Below are positions 22,029 to 34,053 of a DNA stretch of 64,000 bases, one piece after another. Position 1 is the first letter of the stretch. Each line of letters opens with the position of its first letter. The stretch comes from Cylindrobasidium torrendii FP15055 ss-10 (taxonomy: Eukaryota > Basidiomycota > Agaricomycetes > Agaricales > Physalacriaceae): the NCBI GenBank assembly GCA_000934385.1, contig KN880515.1:31219-95218 (forward strand), written 5' to 3'. Below the pieces are notes generated by a model, which saw only the letters and a list, made by a program, of their open reading frames with translations, was not told the origin of the DNA and did no database searches. Both the position numbers and the translations under genes were made by a program.

Positions 22029-22787
22029 TTCTTCGGGCGTACTGCGTGATATCTACTTGCCTGTGAGGCCAAACAAATAGACGTTCGTAGCATGTCGACG
22101 TCTGGATGTGTATATGATTCAATGATGCATCTGCGTGTTTAGCTCTGTGGGCAGCTGGGTTACCAACCAATGGTGTTCAGGAAGTTGAAGGATACACGAG
22201 GAATGGGAGAAAGCGACTCCAGCTGTCCTAGACAAGCAAGCGGGAAAATAGCCAGTATGTGTATGTGCGGACCATTCAAATTAGGCAGAACATCGGGAAC
22301 TCTGTATCGTTCAGCGTAAGATTGACCATATGTATGCTACTTTGACGCTTAGTGTATCCGTGCAATGCGCAGGCGTCTGTGATACACAGAATGGTATCAG
22401 GTGCTGTGAAATAGATTGGAGGGGGCGTGATCTCTGTAAACGGTCCACGTCGCATGGTGGGTTGCTGTCGTGCACATGAGTCCATTTGTGAAGGCGTTTC
22501 ATAGGATACCGAGTCGCGATCAAGAAGAAAGAGGGTATCCACAAGGCGTGCAACCGTGAGCAAAAACCTGTCGCAGCCTGTCGCTCGTCAATGAAAGGAG
22601 TACTAAAGAGCACTAGAGTCACCGATCGCCCTCATTCGCGACCGGACCAGGGTAGCGGTAGTCTCGCCCGATCTTAGGTTTGGCACAAAGGCTATAAAAG
22701 CTATCCCATATAGAGCCCATAATCCAAAGAACCATATCAGGCTAGTATACAATCCTTAAATAAATAAGACAATAAATATCACCGGGG

Positions 22788-24067
22788 TCAGTCGTAGTGC
22801 TTAATGAAACCGAAATCGAAGTATGCCTCTGTAAATGCAGCAGGATTGTTGTTGACGTAGTCTGGAGAAAGAGGTTAAGCACGTTCAAATGGATGGGGTC
22901 GATAATTACCAACGCATGTCCCTGGGCAGGCGGGATAGTTGCCGTAAACGGATCCAGCCCAATCACCGCAGAAAGTTACTGGTACATTGATAAACAACGA
23001 CTCGCATACAAAGAACGAGCGCTTACGGTTAATGATAATGCGGTGGTTTCCAAAGAATCTGGGGATGTCACAGAGAGTATTGCCAAAGTAGGCAACGGGC
23101 GTCCCCTGAAGCACACGAGTAACCTCAGTCATCGGCGGAGATGGACAAAGAACATGGCACGCACCCAAGAATCAGTGTTCACAGTGGCGCTCCCGGCGCG
23201 CACTTCAGCAGGAACGGACGCATCATTCCTGCTCCAGAACCAGACCTTGATAAACGCAGTGGTCCGCTCAAAGGCATACCATCCTCCTCCAGCTGCGTTG
23301 AAGGGAGGTCCGTAGCTTGCGGGATTTCGAATCTCGACGCCGCATCCAGCGTTGCCGTTGATAGTCCAATCGCAGTTATCCTGGACAGAGACACCAGTCA
23401 TATTGCGGCCAGAAGCAGGCATCGCGCAACCTACGGTCTCCCCGTTAATTTTCTCCGAAGTCTACGAGAGAAAAAGCCTGCGTACCGGGAAGAGTGTGGA
23501 GGGTGGCATGGTTGTAGGGCATGTCATTGACTCCCTCTAGAATGTCGACTTCTCCGACATTGGGCCAGGGCTCTGCGTATGTCCAGACGGCAGGCCATGT
23601 ACTGGTACAAACGTTTGTTAGCTTTTGCGAGGCTCAGAACCTAATGGAAAACACACCCGCATCCTTGAGGCATGTGTCTGATGTCGAAGACCGTCACACC
23701 CGTGGAAAATTCTTTGTTCGACTGGAGACGAACCGAGTCCCTACCGACACCCGCAGGGTTGAGAACTTTGGTGGAATCAGCTCGAAGTACTGCGCGGTCG
23801 TTACTGGCGAAGGTGAGGTTGTTAGCGACGGCGGTGGCCTTGTCGACATATTTTCTTTAGGCATTGTCAATGAAATGCATCGAAAAGTGTCTCGATGAAC
23901 GCGACGTACACACGACCGTGGGTCGGGTCATCGATAGCCATATAAGAGAAAGCATCGAGGAGGCTCTGCCCGACGTAGTTGTCGGTCAGGCTGTAGGAAA
24001 CAGCGGTAACAGGAGCAGCGAAAGAAGAGAAGACGAGAGCGGCTGCGGCGCAAGGAATGGCGAACAT
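22788..24067 (-). CDS. Secreted GH16 endo-beta-glucanase-like, copy 2
   Basis: Exons 24067-23910, 23854-23657, 23601-23486, 23430-23165, 23105-23027, 22978-22910 and 22861-22788 give 319 residues. The N-terminus MFAIPCAAAALVFSSFAAPV is a signal peptide. The catalytic signature is GEVDILEG with Glu 136, Asp 138 and Glu 141. The mature protein aligns along its whole length with copy 1, from [15 protein letters not shown] to the shared ending FxFIKHYD. The intron set differs: copy 2 lacks the intron between the VTVFDIRH segments but has additional ones after VNTDSW and after PGTCV. Same strand and close spacing show an old tandem duplication. Function as for copy 1: extracellular beta-glucan hydrolysis or remodelling, by family. 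Confidence 0.92.
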
Positions 24068-25600
24068 GGTTAACAACGAAGGGCGACTGCCTCAGGCTTT
24101 AGCGCAAAAAATGGAGTGTAAGAAAGCACAAGTCTCCAGTCGGATGAGTACTACTACCACAAAGATACCCAGGCTTTTTATACACTGGTAGCTGTGCCTT
24201 TCAAGACGGGACAATGCTAGGCTTTTGAGCAGTCAAGGAACACAGTCAATTGCGGCCATACGAGAACAACGCTGAACAGCGTGTATAGTTACACTTTCAA
24301 GTATTAGGAGTCTGTTCCGAAGCCCAAGGATGCCTGCAGCATATATCGCCGAGCCGTGTTCACGTTCGTGTAGGTAGACAGAGCACGGCACCAGCGAAGC
24401 TTAAAAGGAGGTCACTCGGGGGCTAGCGTCTGCTCACTGCTACTCGAGGATTCTGGATGCCATGTGGAAAATTGGATGCTGACAGCGCTAGCATAGGCTT
24501 AAAATGCTTCTAGGATTCGTGGCGCCTCTTTCGAAAGCGCTTCCTTCGCGAAGTCGAATAGTCCGCCGTCCAGCTCTGGTCCCTGCCCAGCAAGCTGTAA
24601 GCATGTGCAGTAGCTTACAATTGTATTCTCGGCGAAGGGAGAGCTTAACAAGGAAACAACATAGGCCTAAAACCTAGATTCAGGACACCCGCTTCATCTT
24701 ATGTCTATCACTGGTCCATCTGCCTCCATCTCGTTCGTTGACCACTTGTGTCCTTTCGTACGTTTAATTGTGTCTAAATGTTAGCATCAGATGGACCTGA
24801 TATCCTCTTGCAGTACATTATACGCTTGTTCCACATGACCGCACCCATGTTCAATGCGAAACGCGTCCCCAGACTACCACCTCGGCAAGGGCGAGATGGG
24901 GGCGAACACACGTATACATGGTTGGTGCGCCCGAGGGCATGCAACAGATCTCGCACTCACATCCACACCAGCCTTGAGTTCAAGGATTTCAATCATGAGA
25001 ATCACATTGATCACAGGTATCGCGTTATAATCGTCTGCAAGTGCAGGGTCTCCAGTCATCGCTACTATCGCAATGACCGGAGACCCTCCACAATCCAGAC
25101 TTGGCATGAGTGAGAAACAACTTGCGCCTAGCGAACGCCAGTGTGTCCACGAAGTGATATCCCCCTGCCCTCCTAGTCCCCATCCAATTCGACCCGACTA
25201 TTTGGCACGCACTGATATCACCCGCAATGTACTGGTCTGATGCAAATAGTCGAAAGGATGTCAGCCAGCGGCAGAGAACGACGGCGAACTCACCCAACCC
25301 ACGCTCATGGGAAGCGATGGGGTATGAGCCTTGCAGAATAGTGGGGTCAGGAGGCGGCGTTACATTTGCAGGCCAACTAGATATTAGGTTAGGTTAGTTG
25401 CGCACCACGACGTTATGGGATGAGGCGGATAATTTCCTTTGTAAGAACGCTGGTCGCTTTCATCGCCGTGTTTCTCTTCAGAAAGAGCGGGGGCAAGATA
25501 AACATGAAAGAAAATATAGAAAGAAGAATTAGAAAATCTGCGCAGTCCGTGCCCCCTTTTGAAATCAGTTTGAGCTTATGGTCGAACTCGCTGCTTTGAA
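24068..25600. other. 1.5-kb gene-poor region
   Basis: Only short open frames, none with domain features or usable splice signals. It is the largest unassigned block of the window apart from the promoter of GH16 copy 2 at its left end. Confidence 0.5.
24174..24182 (-). promoter_or_regulatory. TATA element of GH16 copy 2
   Basis: The minus strand reads TATAAAAAG about 110 bp upstream of the start, the same distance as in copy 1. Confidence 0.5.
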
Positions 25601-28206
25601 TCATTCCTCATCAGAGTCATCGTCGTCACTGACGATGAGGGGCCCGCACGGCACATCTGGCCATATGATCGTGGTCTCTATCGGTGCAGTGGACCGCACG
25701 CTCGACTCCCTGGCGCAACACTCAACGATGCTCTAATGACCGAAAAAGGAACACACACCCTTGAAGTCTATTTTCCAAGTCCTTCTCCTTGATAGCTCTG
25801 GCCTCATCGGCCTTTTTCATCTCCTTCATAATCTGGAGCTTCTCAACCTTCGTCTGAGCAGTTTGTAGTCTGTGCATAAACAACTTCGACTCGCGAATCC
25901 GTTCGGCCAGCGCCATTTGCTTCATCGCAAGTCGATCTCTCTCCTGTGAATCGGGGACAGCTAAGGAGTTAACCGGGATCGGGACGGTCGATGTCGAATG
26001 AGCAAGAGCCTCAGCTTGTGGTGCCGCCGCTGACTGGATGGCGTCGTTGATGAAAGACATGGCTAGATCGTCCATAGAAGGCGTTGGGGGTGGCGGAAGG
26101 TCATCCATAACCACGTCGCCGGTCGGTGAAGGAGTAGGAGGTGCAATTGGCTCAGCAGTGGGCTTTTTGCGCTTGCTGGCGAGTACCAGCTTCCGGAGGC
26201 GCTCTTCCGCCGCGTTGTCGTCTTCCGAAGGGGTTGGCGGGTATGTAGGGGCGGTCGGCCGGGCAACCATAACACTTTCTAACTTGGTTTGTGCCAGCCG
26301 TGCTTGAAGATCCTTGCGAATGGCGAAGGTTGGAGCCTTGGGCAGGTTCTTCATTGCCCGCGGTTCTGAAGGAGGTATTGATGACTGCTGGCCTGTAGGA
26401 GAAGGCATTCTTGAGGACGCCGTGGCAGAGGGCATCTCCACATCATTTCCAGACGCAGACTCGATGGGGCTGGTCGGCGTGTGAGAACGCGGGGGCGTGG
26501 GAGGAACGGCCGTCCGGAGACGGGCGTCTTCGAGTTTCCGACGAAGTGCAGCAGCCCGATCTTGAAGAGACGCTATCTGGGAACCGACCTCCGTGGCACT
26601 GTCCTTTGGAGGAGACACTCGCGACTCAGGTGACTTTCGTGGCTCAGATATGACCATCGCACTTGCCTCGCGTGTGGGCTTGAGTTGAGGCCTTGGATAT
26701 GGTGGTGGTATCTCGATAATTTCGTCGTCGCTGTCATCATCAACAGACATTCCGTTCGTGTTGGCTGGACGCCATCTTGGAGCAAGGTTGTCCTGGGGTG
26801 GCAACGGTGCCCTCCGGGCCATCTGCGGCGATACGGGCGGCGCAGCGGGGCGCATAGCGGTGGCCATGGCTGTTGTCGGTGAGGGGAGGTCGAACATGGG
26901 ATAACGCGACCGGACAGGCGAGACTAGTTGGAAAGGATGCGGCGAAATGGGCGACGAGGGCATTTCGAATGTGAGAGGACACGAGCTTGCCTCTGAAAGA
27001 CCTTTAGGCGACGCAAATCAAAAGGATGTGTCACATACCAGCTTGTGTGGGACGCCTATATTCAGATGCAGGGCGTCTTGCTTCGACCTTTGTCCTCCCA
27101 TCCTTGACCTTGTGAGCTGCGGCTTCCTTCTTACTCTCTTTCTTTCGGGTGACCTTATATGCCTCTCTCAGCGCCTCCTCATCCTCTATCTCGCCGTCTT
27201 CGAGCTCCTTGATCGGAAAGTATGGCGGAGGTGATTTGGGTTCGTACCACCATGCACAGATGAGATCTTCACGCGACGCTCCCTTGATCGCTGACATGGC
27301 CGGGTCTCCAAGTTTCGGACTTGCCCAGGCTCGTTTTGCGCGGGCCTCAGATGGGAATTCGATGATGGCGCTAGCTGTGCTGGTCTCGATAGCCAAAAAG
27401 GCAGGAGAACAGTCGGCCACCCGCCGTGCCCAATCCCGAAGGTAATCCGCACTGCGCCAGTTTTTGGGGAGTTGGTCCAGGACAAGGCAATGCGCGGGAT
27501 ATGGACGGTACGGACCGGGACTGATAGACGGGAGAGCATCGACAATGGTTGCAGGGGTCACCTTGAAGGTACGGCGGCGCCCAGTGGGATCGCGTTCGGC
27601 GTCCATGCCGATGCGCCGCGAAGAAGCTTGAGGTATCGGTCGTGTCCCCTTCGCCGGGTGTTGTCTACTTAACGACGGTTCTTTGCGCCGCACAAGTTTG
27701 GAATTTCCGGGACCAGGGGCTGGCGGTGTAGGCTCGGAGAAGTCCCAGTGGGCAAAAGGCATATTGCCAAATGGCAGAGACGGGGGTAGGGTAAAGTGTG
27801 ACGAATGCATGATAGGGACTGGAGGAGGGTTGCCGTAGTCGAATCCGTCGCTGAAGCGGGCGGGGAGTGACGATGAATCGTAAGGCCATTGTCGTTGTTG
27901 GTTTCCTTCCTGCTCTTCCCAGGATGCGCTTGTATCCCTTCTACGTTTTCTTGGCCAATGGTCGGCAGGCACGAGAGGTTTCCCGCTCGGTCCAGCATCG
28001 GAAAACTGAGGTGTGCTTGCTTTGCGCTTGCGAGTTGTGTTATCTTATCCAATGTTAGCATGGCAGCGGGGACAGGTGGGTAGTGCAGTGCACGCACAAG
28101 TCGTTGAGGGACCCGGCAAAATTTTATTGGCAGAAATGTAGTCGTTCTCATCTTCGCTATCCGAGAGACAGATTGGGGAGGAAAAGGATCCTATACCGCT
28201 GGGCAT
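25601..28206 (-). CDS. Large Pro-rich nuclear-type protein, unknown function
   Basis: Exons 28206-28098, 28043-27039, 26992-25759 and 25709-25601 give 818 residues. Visible parts in order: an acidic N-terminus with CLSDSEDEND; a basic KRKRRR-like patch suggesting nuclear import; an RRM-like block around residues 200-270 (HCLVLDQLPKNWRSADYLRD and IIEFPSEARAKRAW); an acidic LEDGEIEDEEALREAY helix; long Pro/Ser-rich linkers; two coiled-coil segments (ASLQDRAAALRRKLEDARL and a longer one before the end); and an acidic end VSDDDDSDEE. This is consistent with an RNA- or chromatin-associated protein, but no family was recognised. The first intron's acceptor (ATAAG at 28044-28048) is weak and was chosen on phase; the other junctions are sound. 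Confidence 0.7.
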
Positions 28207-28466
28207 GGCTGTAGTTGTAGAAGACTGAGGTTGGAGATCTCGAGGTGATTGACGGCGATCACTGTTTGCACCAGGCTTGCATCAATGTTTGTTTCGGGGG
28301 CTCATGGATGCCAGTACGTAGCTCGCGAGCAGTGGTACACAGTAGTGTTAGTATGTACAGTCTATCATGTTGGCGTGCTTTTGACACTGACAATCAGGCC
28401 TTCAGGACCATACGAGATATCCCAAAAAATATTATCTATTCGATGACTCTGAGCTCCCTACGTAGT

Positions 28467-31400
28467 CTAGTATGGCCACCGACTTCCAAGCTCTGTAGGG
28501 TTTCCTTGTAGATCGTTGATGAAGGATTCCCATTCCACTGCCCTGTGAGTGCATTAATTTGCGTCCTCGTGTAGCCAAAAAACCACTCACTCCATCCCAA
28601 GTGGCCATAAATCAAATGGAGCCGCATTTTGTGGTGTTTGCATTGGCATGTCTCTCATAGTCTCGAAGTCAGCCCATGTTCCTCCGGGTGGAACAGCCCC
28701 GACGCCCGGAATGGCGCTCTGTGCGCTTGATAATAAGTCATCTGGGCACATTGCTTCAGAATGCTCCCATCCAGGACGCCTGCTCATATTGAAGGCACGC
28801 ATTTGCTCTATGTCGCTCAGTCCGTGGCCAACAGGCAAAGAGAAGTCGGCCGGAACGCTCTCAGCTGGCGTAAAGCTCGAGCTAGCGGGTGTGCTGCTGT
28901 CTTCTTCTTCGCCCTCGTCCCGGCCCCGCTTGAACCTCGGTGGTGTTTCTGGCGAAGGTAGATCGCCTGCTTGAGACAGAGTCTTCAAGATGTCGCTAGA
29001 AGAAATCAGCGAACAACAAAAACCTACAGCTGGTAATTGCGCACAGGTTGCATCCAGAAAATGCCCATCTACAAGGTCAGTCAGATCACTCTGGAGCATG
29101 AAATATAGAAGAACGAACCGAGCCTCGATATGTCGCAGCGCCTCCATGCATTTGTGGATGTCTTCCATCTCGTTCTTGAAGTTAAGGAAAAGGCCTGACT
29201 GCTTGGAGGTCCAAACATTCAGTAAAAGAACAAGTGCAGCACAAAATATCTGCATCTATCGGATGGATTAGCGCCCAGCCGAGAGTGACCACAATAAACA
29301 GCCTTACAGCACATGTTGACAAAACGCCGCTTGCCTCAGGCTGCCTTTTGAGATAGCAATCGACTATATGGCTGATCACCCTAGCTGCGTTGGTGCACAC
29401 GGCCACCGATGCCATAGCGCGCGTGTCAGCTGGGGACCGTTTGGTGATAAACGGCCTGTGGGCGAGTATGCTCAAGTGATAGTAGCTACAGTAAATCATG
29501 ACACTCTAGGAGGAAGGTGAATATGAAGGGTCGTGATATCATGGAGACGTACTTGGTTAAAGAAGACCATATCTTCGCGTAAGGGATCCCAACGCACTGC
29601 CGTACAGGTAGTCGGTTAGCCCAAACGAATGAGTAGTATGAATTGACGGACAATACGAAGGGATCGAGTCTATCCATCGATTTAGAGCAGAGTCCAATTC
29701 GACTACGAGGTGCTCTTTCCATTCCCTCGTTTCACTAGTAAGGACTGACTGCGTCTTGTTCAGGGAATACTATGGTGACCTTAGTTTACCATCGAGCATC
29801 AGATCCAGGAGGTTTACCAGGGTGCGCATGCAGAATGTGGTGATCTGGCTTAACTCGAGTGCGAGAATGAAGAATTTCATTGTCGACGGTTTGTTTTCAG
29901 GTTGTACGAACACGTCCTCGTCTTTTTCGGGGTACCAATACTCGTCGTCGCACACGGTCGGATAATCGATGTCAATCCTTGTCGAAGTGAGTGACAGTTT
30001 GGTCAATGTAATCTGACCTACTGACTCTTCGTCATGGATCGCACAATTGCGGCCCATTCCTGCGCTGGTGAAACGATCCAACCAAACAAGACACCTAGGT
30101 ATGGTGTAAATTCCGGGGTTTGGATAGTATTGCGCCATAATTCACCAGAATGCCCGCTTCCACAATTCTTGCTCCTGCTTAGTCCTCGTATCGAAGATCT
30201 TGGTTTTTCGGTGAACACCTATAGTATACGCTAGTCGCAGTGCACCGCCAAATATGTTCCATGCTGCCGTGCCCATGAGTGTGCCTCTGATATACAACCC
30301 AAGCAACTGTCAAGAATCAGCATGCGTTAGTTTACTTAGTTATCAGCGTCGATTTCACGCACAGTGAACTTTTGCAACTCGTGAAGTGTAACGTTACGCA
30401 GAACAGGAAGCACCTCGGCTCCTTCAAGCACTTGGATAAACCATTTCCACCCCGCTGATGCCTCTTTTTGTTCGTCTGTATCTAGCAAGACGCGGGGGTC
30501 TTTGCTGAACCGCGCCCCAGAGGCGCACACAAGCATTACTGTACCAGCGAAGCTTTTGTCGGCGAGTGCCAAGCCCTCCTCCAAGGAACGTTCAAATGTT
30601 GGTCGGTGCAGGAGAGGGACATAGATGTTCACATTCTTGAAGTACAGGTCGACGAGGTCGGGCATAAGGTCAGAGGGTGGAAACTCGTAGGTGACGGGAT
30701 CATTGCGGTCGTCCCATGTTGTTTGCCACTGGAACGGTCGGAAATCAGGAAACATGAATGAAAATACGACAAGAACAAGTCGACATACCGCCGGACGCTC
30801 CCAGAGGCTGGGGCGTATTGTGTGCACTGTTGCTTTTGGACCGCGGGCAACAAAGGAGCGGTATAGAAGCCCGAGAACCGCATTCTTCCCAAGGTAGGGT
30901 ATGTCTTCATTTTCACGGCGTACCGGAAATTTGAACGTCTCAGTCTCATCCGTCGACAATACCATTCCGTGGAAACGCTCATGCATTTCATCCTCTGAGT
31001 CATGACCGTTGTCTGCTGCATACTGAAGACTTGGTTCTCGCGGGAAGTTGCGCGCAAATCTGGTGCCAAGCTTCAAGTAAATATCGGATTTTGACAAGTC
31101 GGTAGGCCTGGTCAGTAATTCAGGGTCGGCTTCTAGCATGTTCAAGAACTCAGGCGTCAGCGTGGGGTGACCAGTAGCCTGGAAAGGAGTCAGCAACATA
31201 CGCAAAGAGTGACAAGATATCGATGCGCCTTCTTGATGATATTCTCAAGCTGTTGCATACGCCTCGTTGATTCTTCGGAGTCCCTGTCACGGCTGCTCAG
31301 CCACGGTTCGAAGAAATTCTCGTGAGTTATATACCCAGTAGGCTGTCGGCGACGCTATAAATGCGGATTAGAGGCATAAGAGCGCGAGCCTCAAATCAGA

Positions 31401-31765
31401 CCCACCCGAACTCCGTCTGGACCTGCAAAAGTACAGTCCAAGGTCTGCGATGTGCAGTTCTCGCATTTCGCGCCAGGATTAAAGCCGCTACCTTGTAATC
31501 AAAATTATCATTTGCGTAGACAGGTGAAGGAGATAGATCTTGCATTTAACTGTTGGTATTTAGCTACTGCGATGATAGATGGACCACGGAACAACGCACT
31601 CTTCTTCCTTCTGCAAGAGTCGCATGCTCTGAAGGTCTTGCGCTTTTTCCTGCTACTTTCGCCGCTGGGACTAGCATCGTGGTCGCTCTCTTCCAGCCGG
31701 ACACCATTTGAACCCTCCACAGAACCGGTGCTAGTTGGAATCACGTTCACAAAGCGGAATGCCAT
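28467..31765 (-). CDS. Zn2Cys6 transcription factor with fungal_trans domain (TF1)
   Basis: Sixteen exons: 31765-31600, 31549-31544, 31491-31406, 31354-31229, 31178-30789, 30728-30363, 30306-30146, 30094-30026, 29977-29818, 29754-29652, 29596-29553, 29505-29308, 29255-29119, 29068-29045, 28995-28591, 28542-28467; 838 residues. The zinc cluster has Cys 48, 51, 58, 67, 70 and 77 (CX2CX6CX8CX2CX6C) and is assembled through a 6-nt exon. The middle homology (fungal_trans) domain spans about 260-600, with LYFKNVNIYVPLLHRPTFE, GARFSKDPRV and KRAFWCLVWLDRF. It is a nuclear, DNA-binding regulator. Five consecutive exons have the same lengths as in TF2 (161, 69, 160, 103, 44 nt). Two introns seem to have GC donors. 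Between 31300 and 31345 a GTATAT donor could remove 14 residues. Divergent from nothing; it points away from CCT8 and the PDR exporter. Confidence 0.88.
31544..31549 (-). other. 6-nt micro-exon of TF1
   Basis: TTAAAT in transcript direction, preceded by CCAACAG and followed by a GCAAGA donor. With the flanking exons it encodes Ile-Lys and the first base of the third zinc-cluster Cys codon; without it the cluster lacks that Cys and the frame is lost. Confidence 0.75.
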
Positions 31766-32128
31766 GTACGTGCTGGATGTTTTCGTGCGGCTGAGCTCAA
31801 AGCTTTTGAGATATTTGTACGGTCACTCAGTGAGCACACGTAGTGGTTGTCGAAACACAAAGAGTTGACTAATAACGTTGATCATGAATCATGCGACTCT
31901 CGCACTGGTCGGTCCGAATGTCACATAATTCTCCATTGTCTCTGAGTTGGATTAGGTATGCAAGAGCGGATGCAAACCCACTTGAGCACACTTCATGTTC
32001 GTCTGGAAATGACATTCCTATGTGCAACCTTCGCAAGACTCACACCCGCTAGAGAAACAGCAATGGCACCAAGGTGTGTAAAGCCGTAGCTAGGAATGAT
32101 ATACATTTGGTAAGTTTTCCGTACACGT
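31766..32128. other. Intergenic between CCT8 3' end and TF1 start
   Basis: About 360 bp; TF1 promoter and CCT8 3' flank, no recognisable element. Confidence 0.6.
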
Positions 32129-34053
32129 CTAATCATCTTCATCCCAGTTGCCCGCCTGCTGAGGAACCTTGGGTCCGCCCGCTGGCTTGCTCATGATAAT
32201 ACTGTCTACACTGAGAACAGACACCGCTGCCTCCGTGGCCAGCTTGATGGCCCAAGTCTTCGCAGCCAGGGAGTCGTATATCTTGTGTTGCTCGGCCTGG
32301 AGAGTACCATCTTCTTCAGCTTCAACATCCACACCCCAGTCCTCACCGCCTTTCTCTGCATGCTTTGCCTGTAGCCTGCTAAGAACCTCATTGCCCTCTG
32401 CACCACCAAGCGCGTTCTCTGCCAATGTCCGTGGCACAACTTCCAGCGCCTCCGAATACCGCTTCGCGCCGTGCTGTGAAAGCCCCTTCAATGAGTTGCT
32501 ATACTCCTCAATACGCTTCGACAACTCTAGTTCAGATGCACCAGCGCCAGGGATGAGCCGTGCGTCCTTCATCAAGCTCTTGATAACGTTGACGCCGTCA
32601 TCAATAGCGCGCTCGAGGTCATCGAGCTGGTTGGCAGTAGCGCCGCGGAGGACAATGGTTGCAGTCTTCGACTTGCTGCCCGGCGACTGCGGGTCAAAGC
32701 CTTCATCCCCATCGGACAATTGCCTGAGGACAGTAACGCGATCACCACCAATCTCGACTGTCTCGAAAACATCGATATAGCCAGCCTCCTCCGGTGTGGG
32801 CGCACCAATGCGAGCAAGCGGGGTTGCGTTAACGACGCGGCAGGCTCTCCGCAAGTCAAATTTGGAGAGAACCTTGAGAACGGCAATGTCATATCGGTTG
32901 AGGTAGTGCATAGCAAGGTCGCCGATGGTGGATCCAGCGATAATGACCTTGACGCCAGAATCTGCAATCTCCTTGAAGATTTTTTCGAGATGGGCCTCTT
33001 CGCCAGTAGTGAAGTTGAGCATCTCATCGGCGTTTTTGAGGAGCACAGTGCCCTTGGTCTCGGTCTGGGATATATCGAGGGCAGATGTGAAAACTGCGAC
33101 CTTACCCTTGCGGGCTTTCTTGACCATGCCTATGTCCGGGTTAGGTGGGTGAGTGCGCATAACTATACCACGCACCATCGGGTTCACGACCGAAAACCAT
33201 TCCCTGCACGACCCTGCTGGCAGGAAGGCTACCACCCATGATTTTTACGACGCGCACATTGTCAACGTTGAAGTTTTTGGGATTCGGGGGCATCACTGCG
33301 AGGGCGGCTTCGGCCACGAGGGTGGACAATATGTCTTCGTAACCATACTGTTTCGACGCGATGGCTGGTCGGAGCGCAGATGCGAGGGACTCCTGCGTAA
33401 GCGGCGAAGGGAGGCTGAAAGACGACAGGGCTGCAAATGGTCAAATCGCATTGAAGATTGCAGCAAAACGCGTACATTCTAGCTCAGAAAGTGCCTTTTC
33501 GCAGGCTAACTCGTATCCCTTGATGACTTCACTCGGATGGAGGCCCATGATGAGTAGATGTTCGGCCTTCTTGAGGAGCTCGCCGGCAAGAATGATGACC
33601 ATGTTTGTCGCGTCGCCCATCTATCAGGCGGGCTCAGCTGGTGATGACGAGCACGATGGATGGGGTCTACCTCCGCCTCCTGAGCCTGGGACGCCATAAC
33701 GAGCAATTTTGCGGCTGGGTGGATGACATCGACTTCCCGTATGATAGTGGCCGCGTCAGATGTCACGAAAAGGCGTCCAAGATGATTGATAATGAGCTTG
33801 TTTCGGCCTGACATACATAATCAGCTTATTTCGCGTACATCGCACGGACAAATACGCGCCATTAGGTCCAAAGCTCGTCCGTACAAGGTTCGACAGCTCA
33901 GTCACGGCCTGAATGTTACGCAGAACGGCATCGTCCAAGCCTTGCAAATGCTGTGAAAAATGAGTACATGGAGTATGTGTTGAGTTTAAGATGAACCTTG
34001 TAACCATCCTTGAACAACTGCAAATTCTGAGCTTTGGGAACCTTCAAAGACAT
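32129..34053 (-). CDS. CCT8: T-complex protein 1 subunit theta (CCT8)
   Basis: Exons 34053-33997, 33950-33860, 33807-33671, 33620-33476, 33430-33176 and 33129-32129 give 561 residues, close to the family's usual length. Characteristic blocks are MSLKVPKAQNLQLFKDGY at the start, LVRTSFGPNG, VTSDAATIIREVDVIHPAAK, and the ATP-site motif MGDATN (GDG[TS] is usual; here Ala replaces the second Gly). The C-terminal half has DARLIPGAGASELELS and ends PQQAGNWDEDD. CCT8 is one of eight subunits of the cytosolic TRiC/CCT chaperonin, which folds actin, tubulin and other proteins using ATP. The second intron (33808-33859) starts with GC rather than GT and carries a near copy of the exon that follows it. 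Head-to-head with the PDR exporter gene. Confidence 0.95.

Larger units (their letters stand above)
21912..22787. other. Spacer between tandem GH16 genes
   Basis: About 875 bp with the promoter of copy 1 and the 3' flank of copy 2. No coding segment recognised. Confidence 0.6.

Noticed and set aside
18200..24067. Biosynthetic gene cluster around the MFS exporter
   Set aside because: No core synthase, P450 or tailoring enzyme is present; only glucanase-like genes follow.
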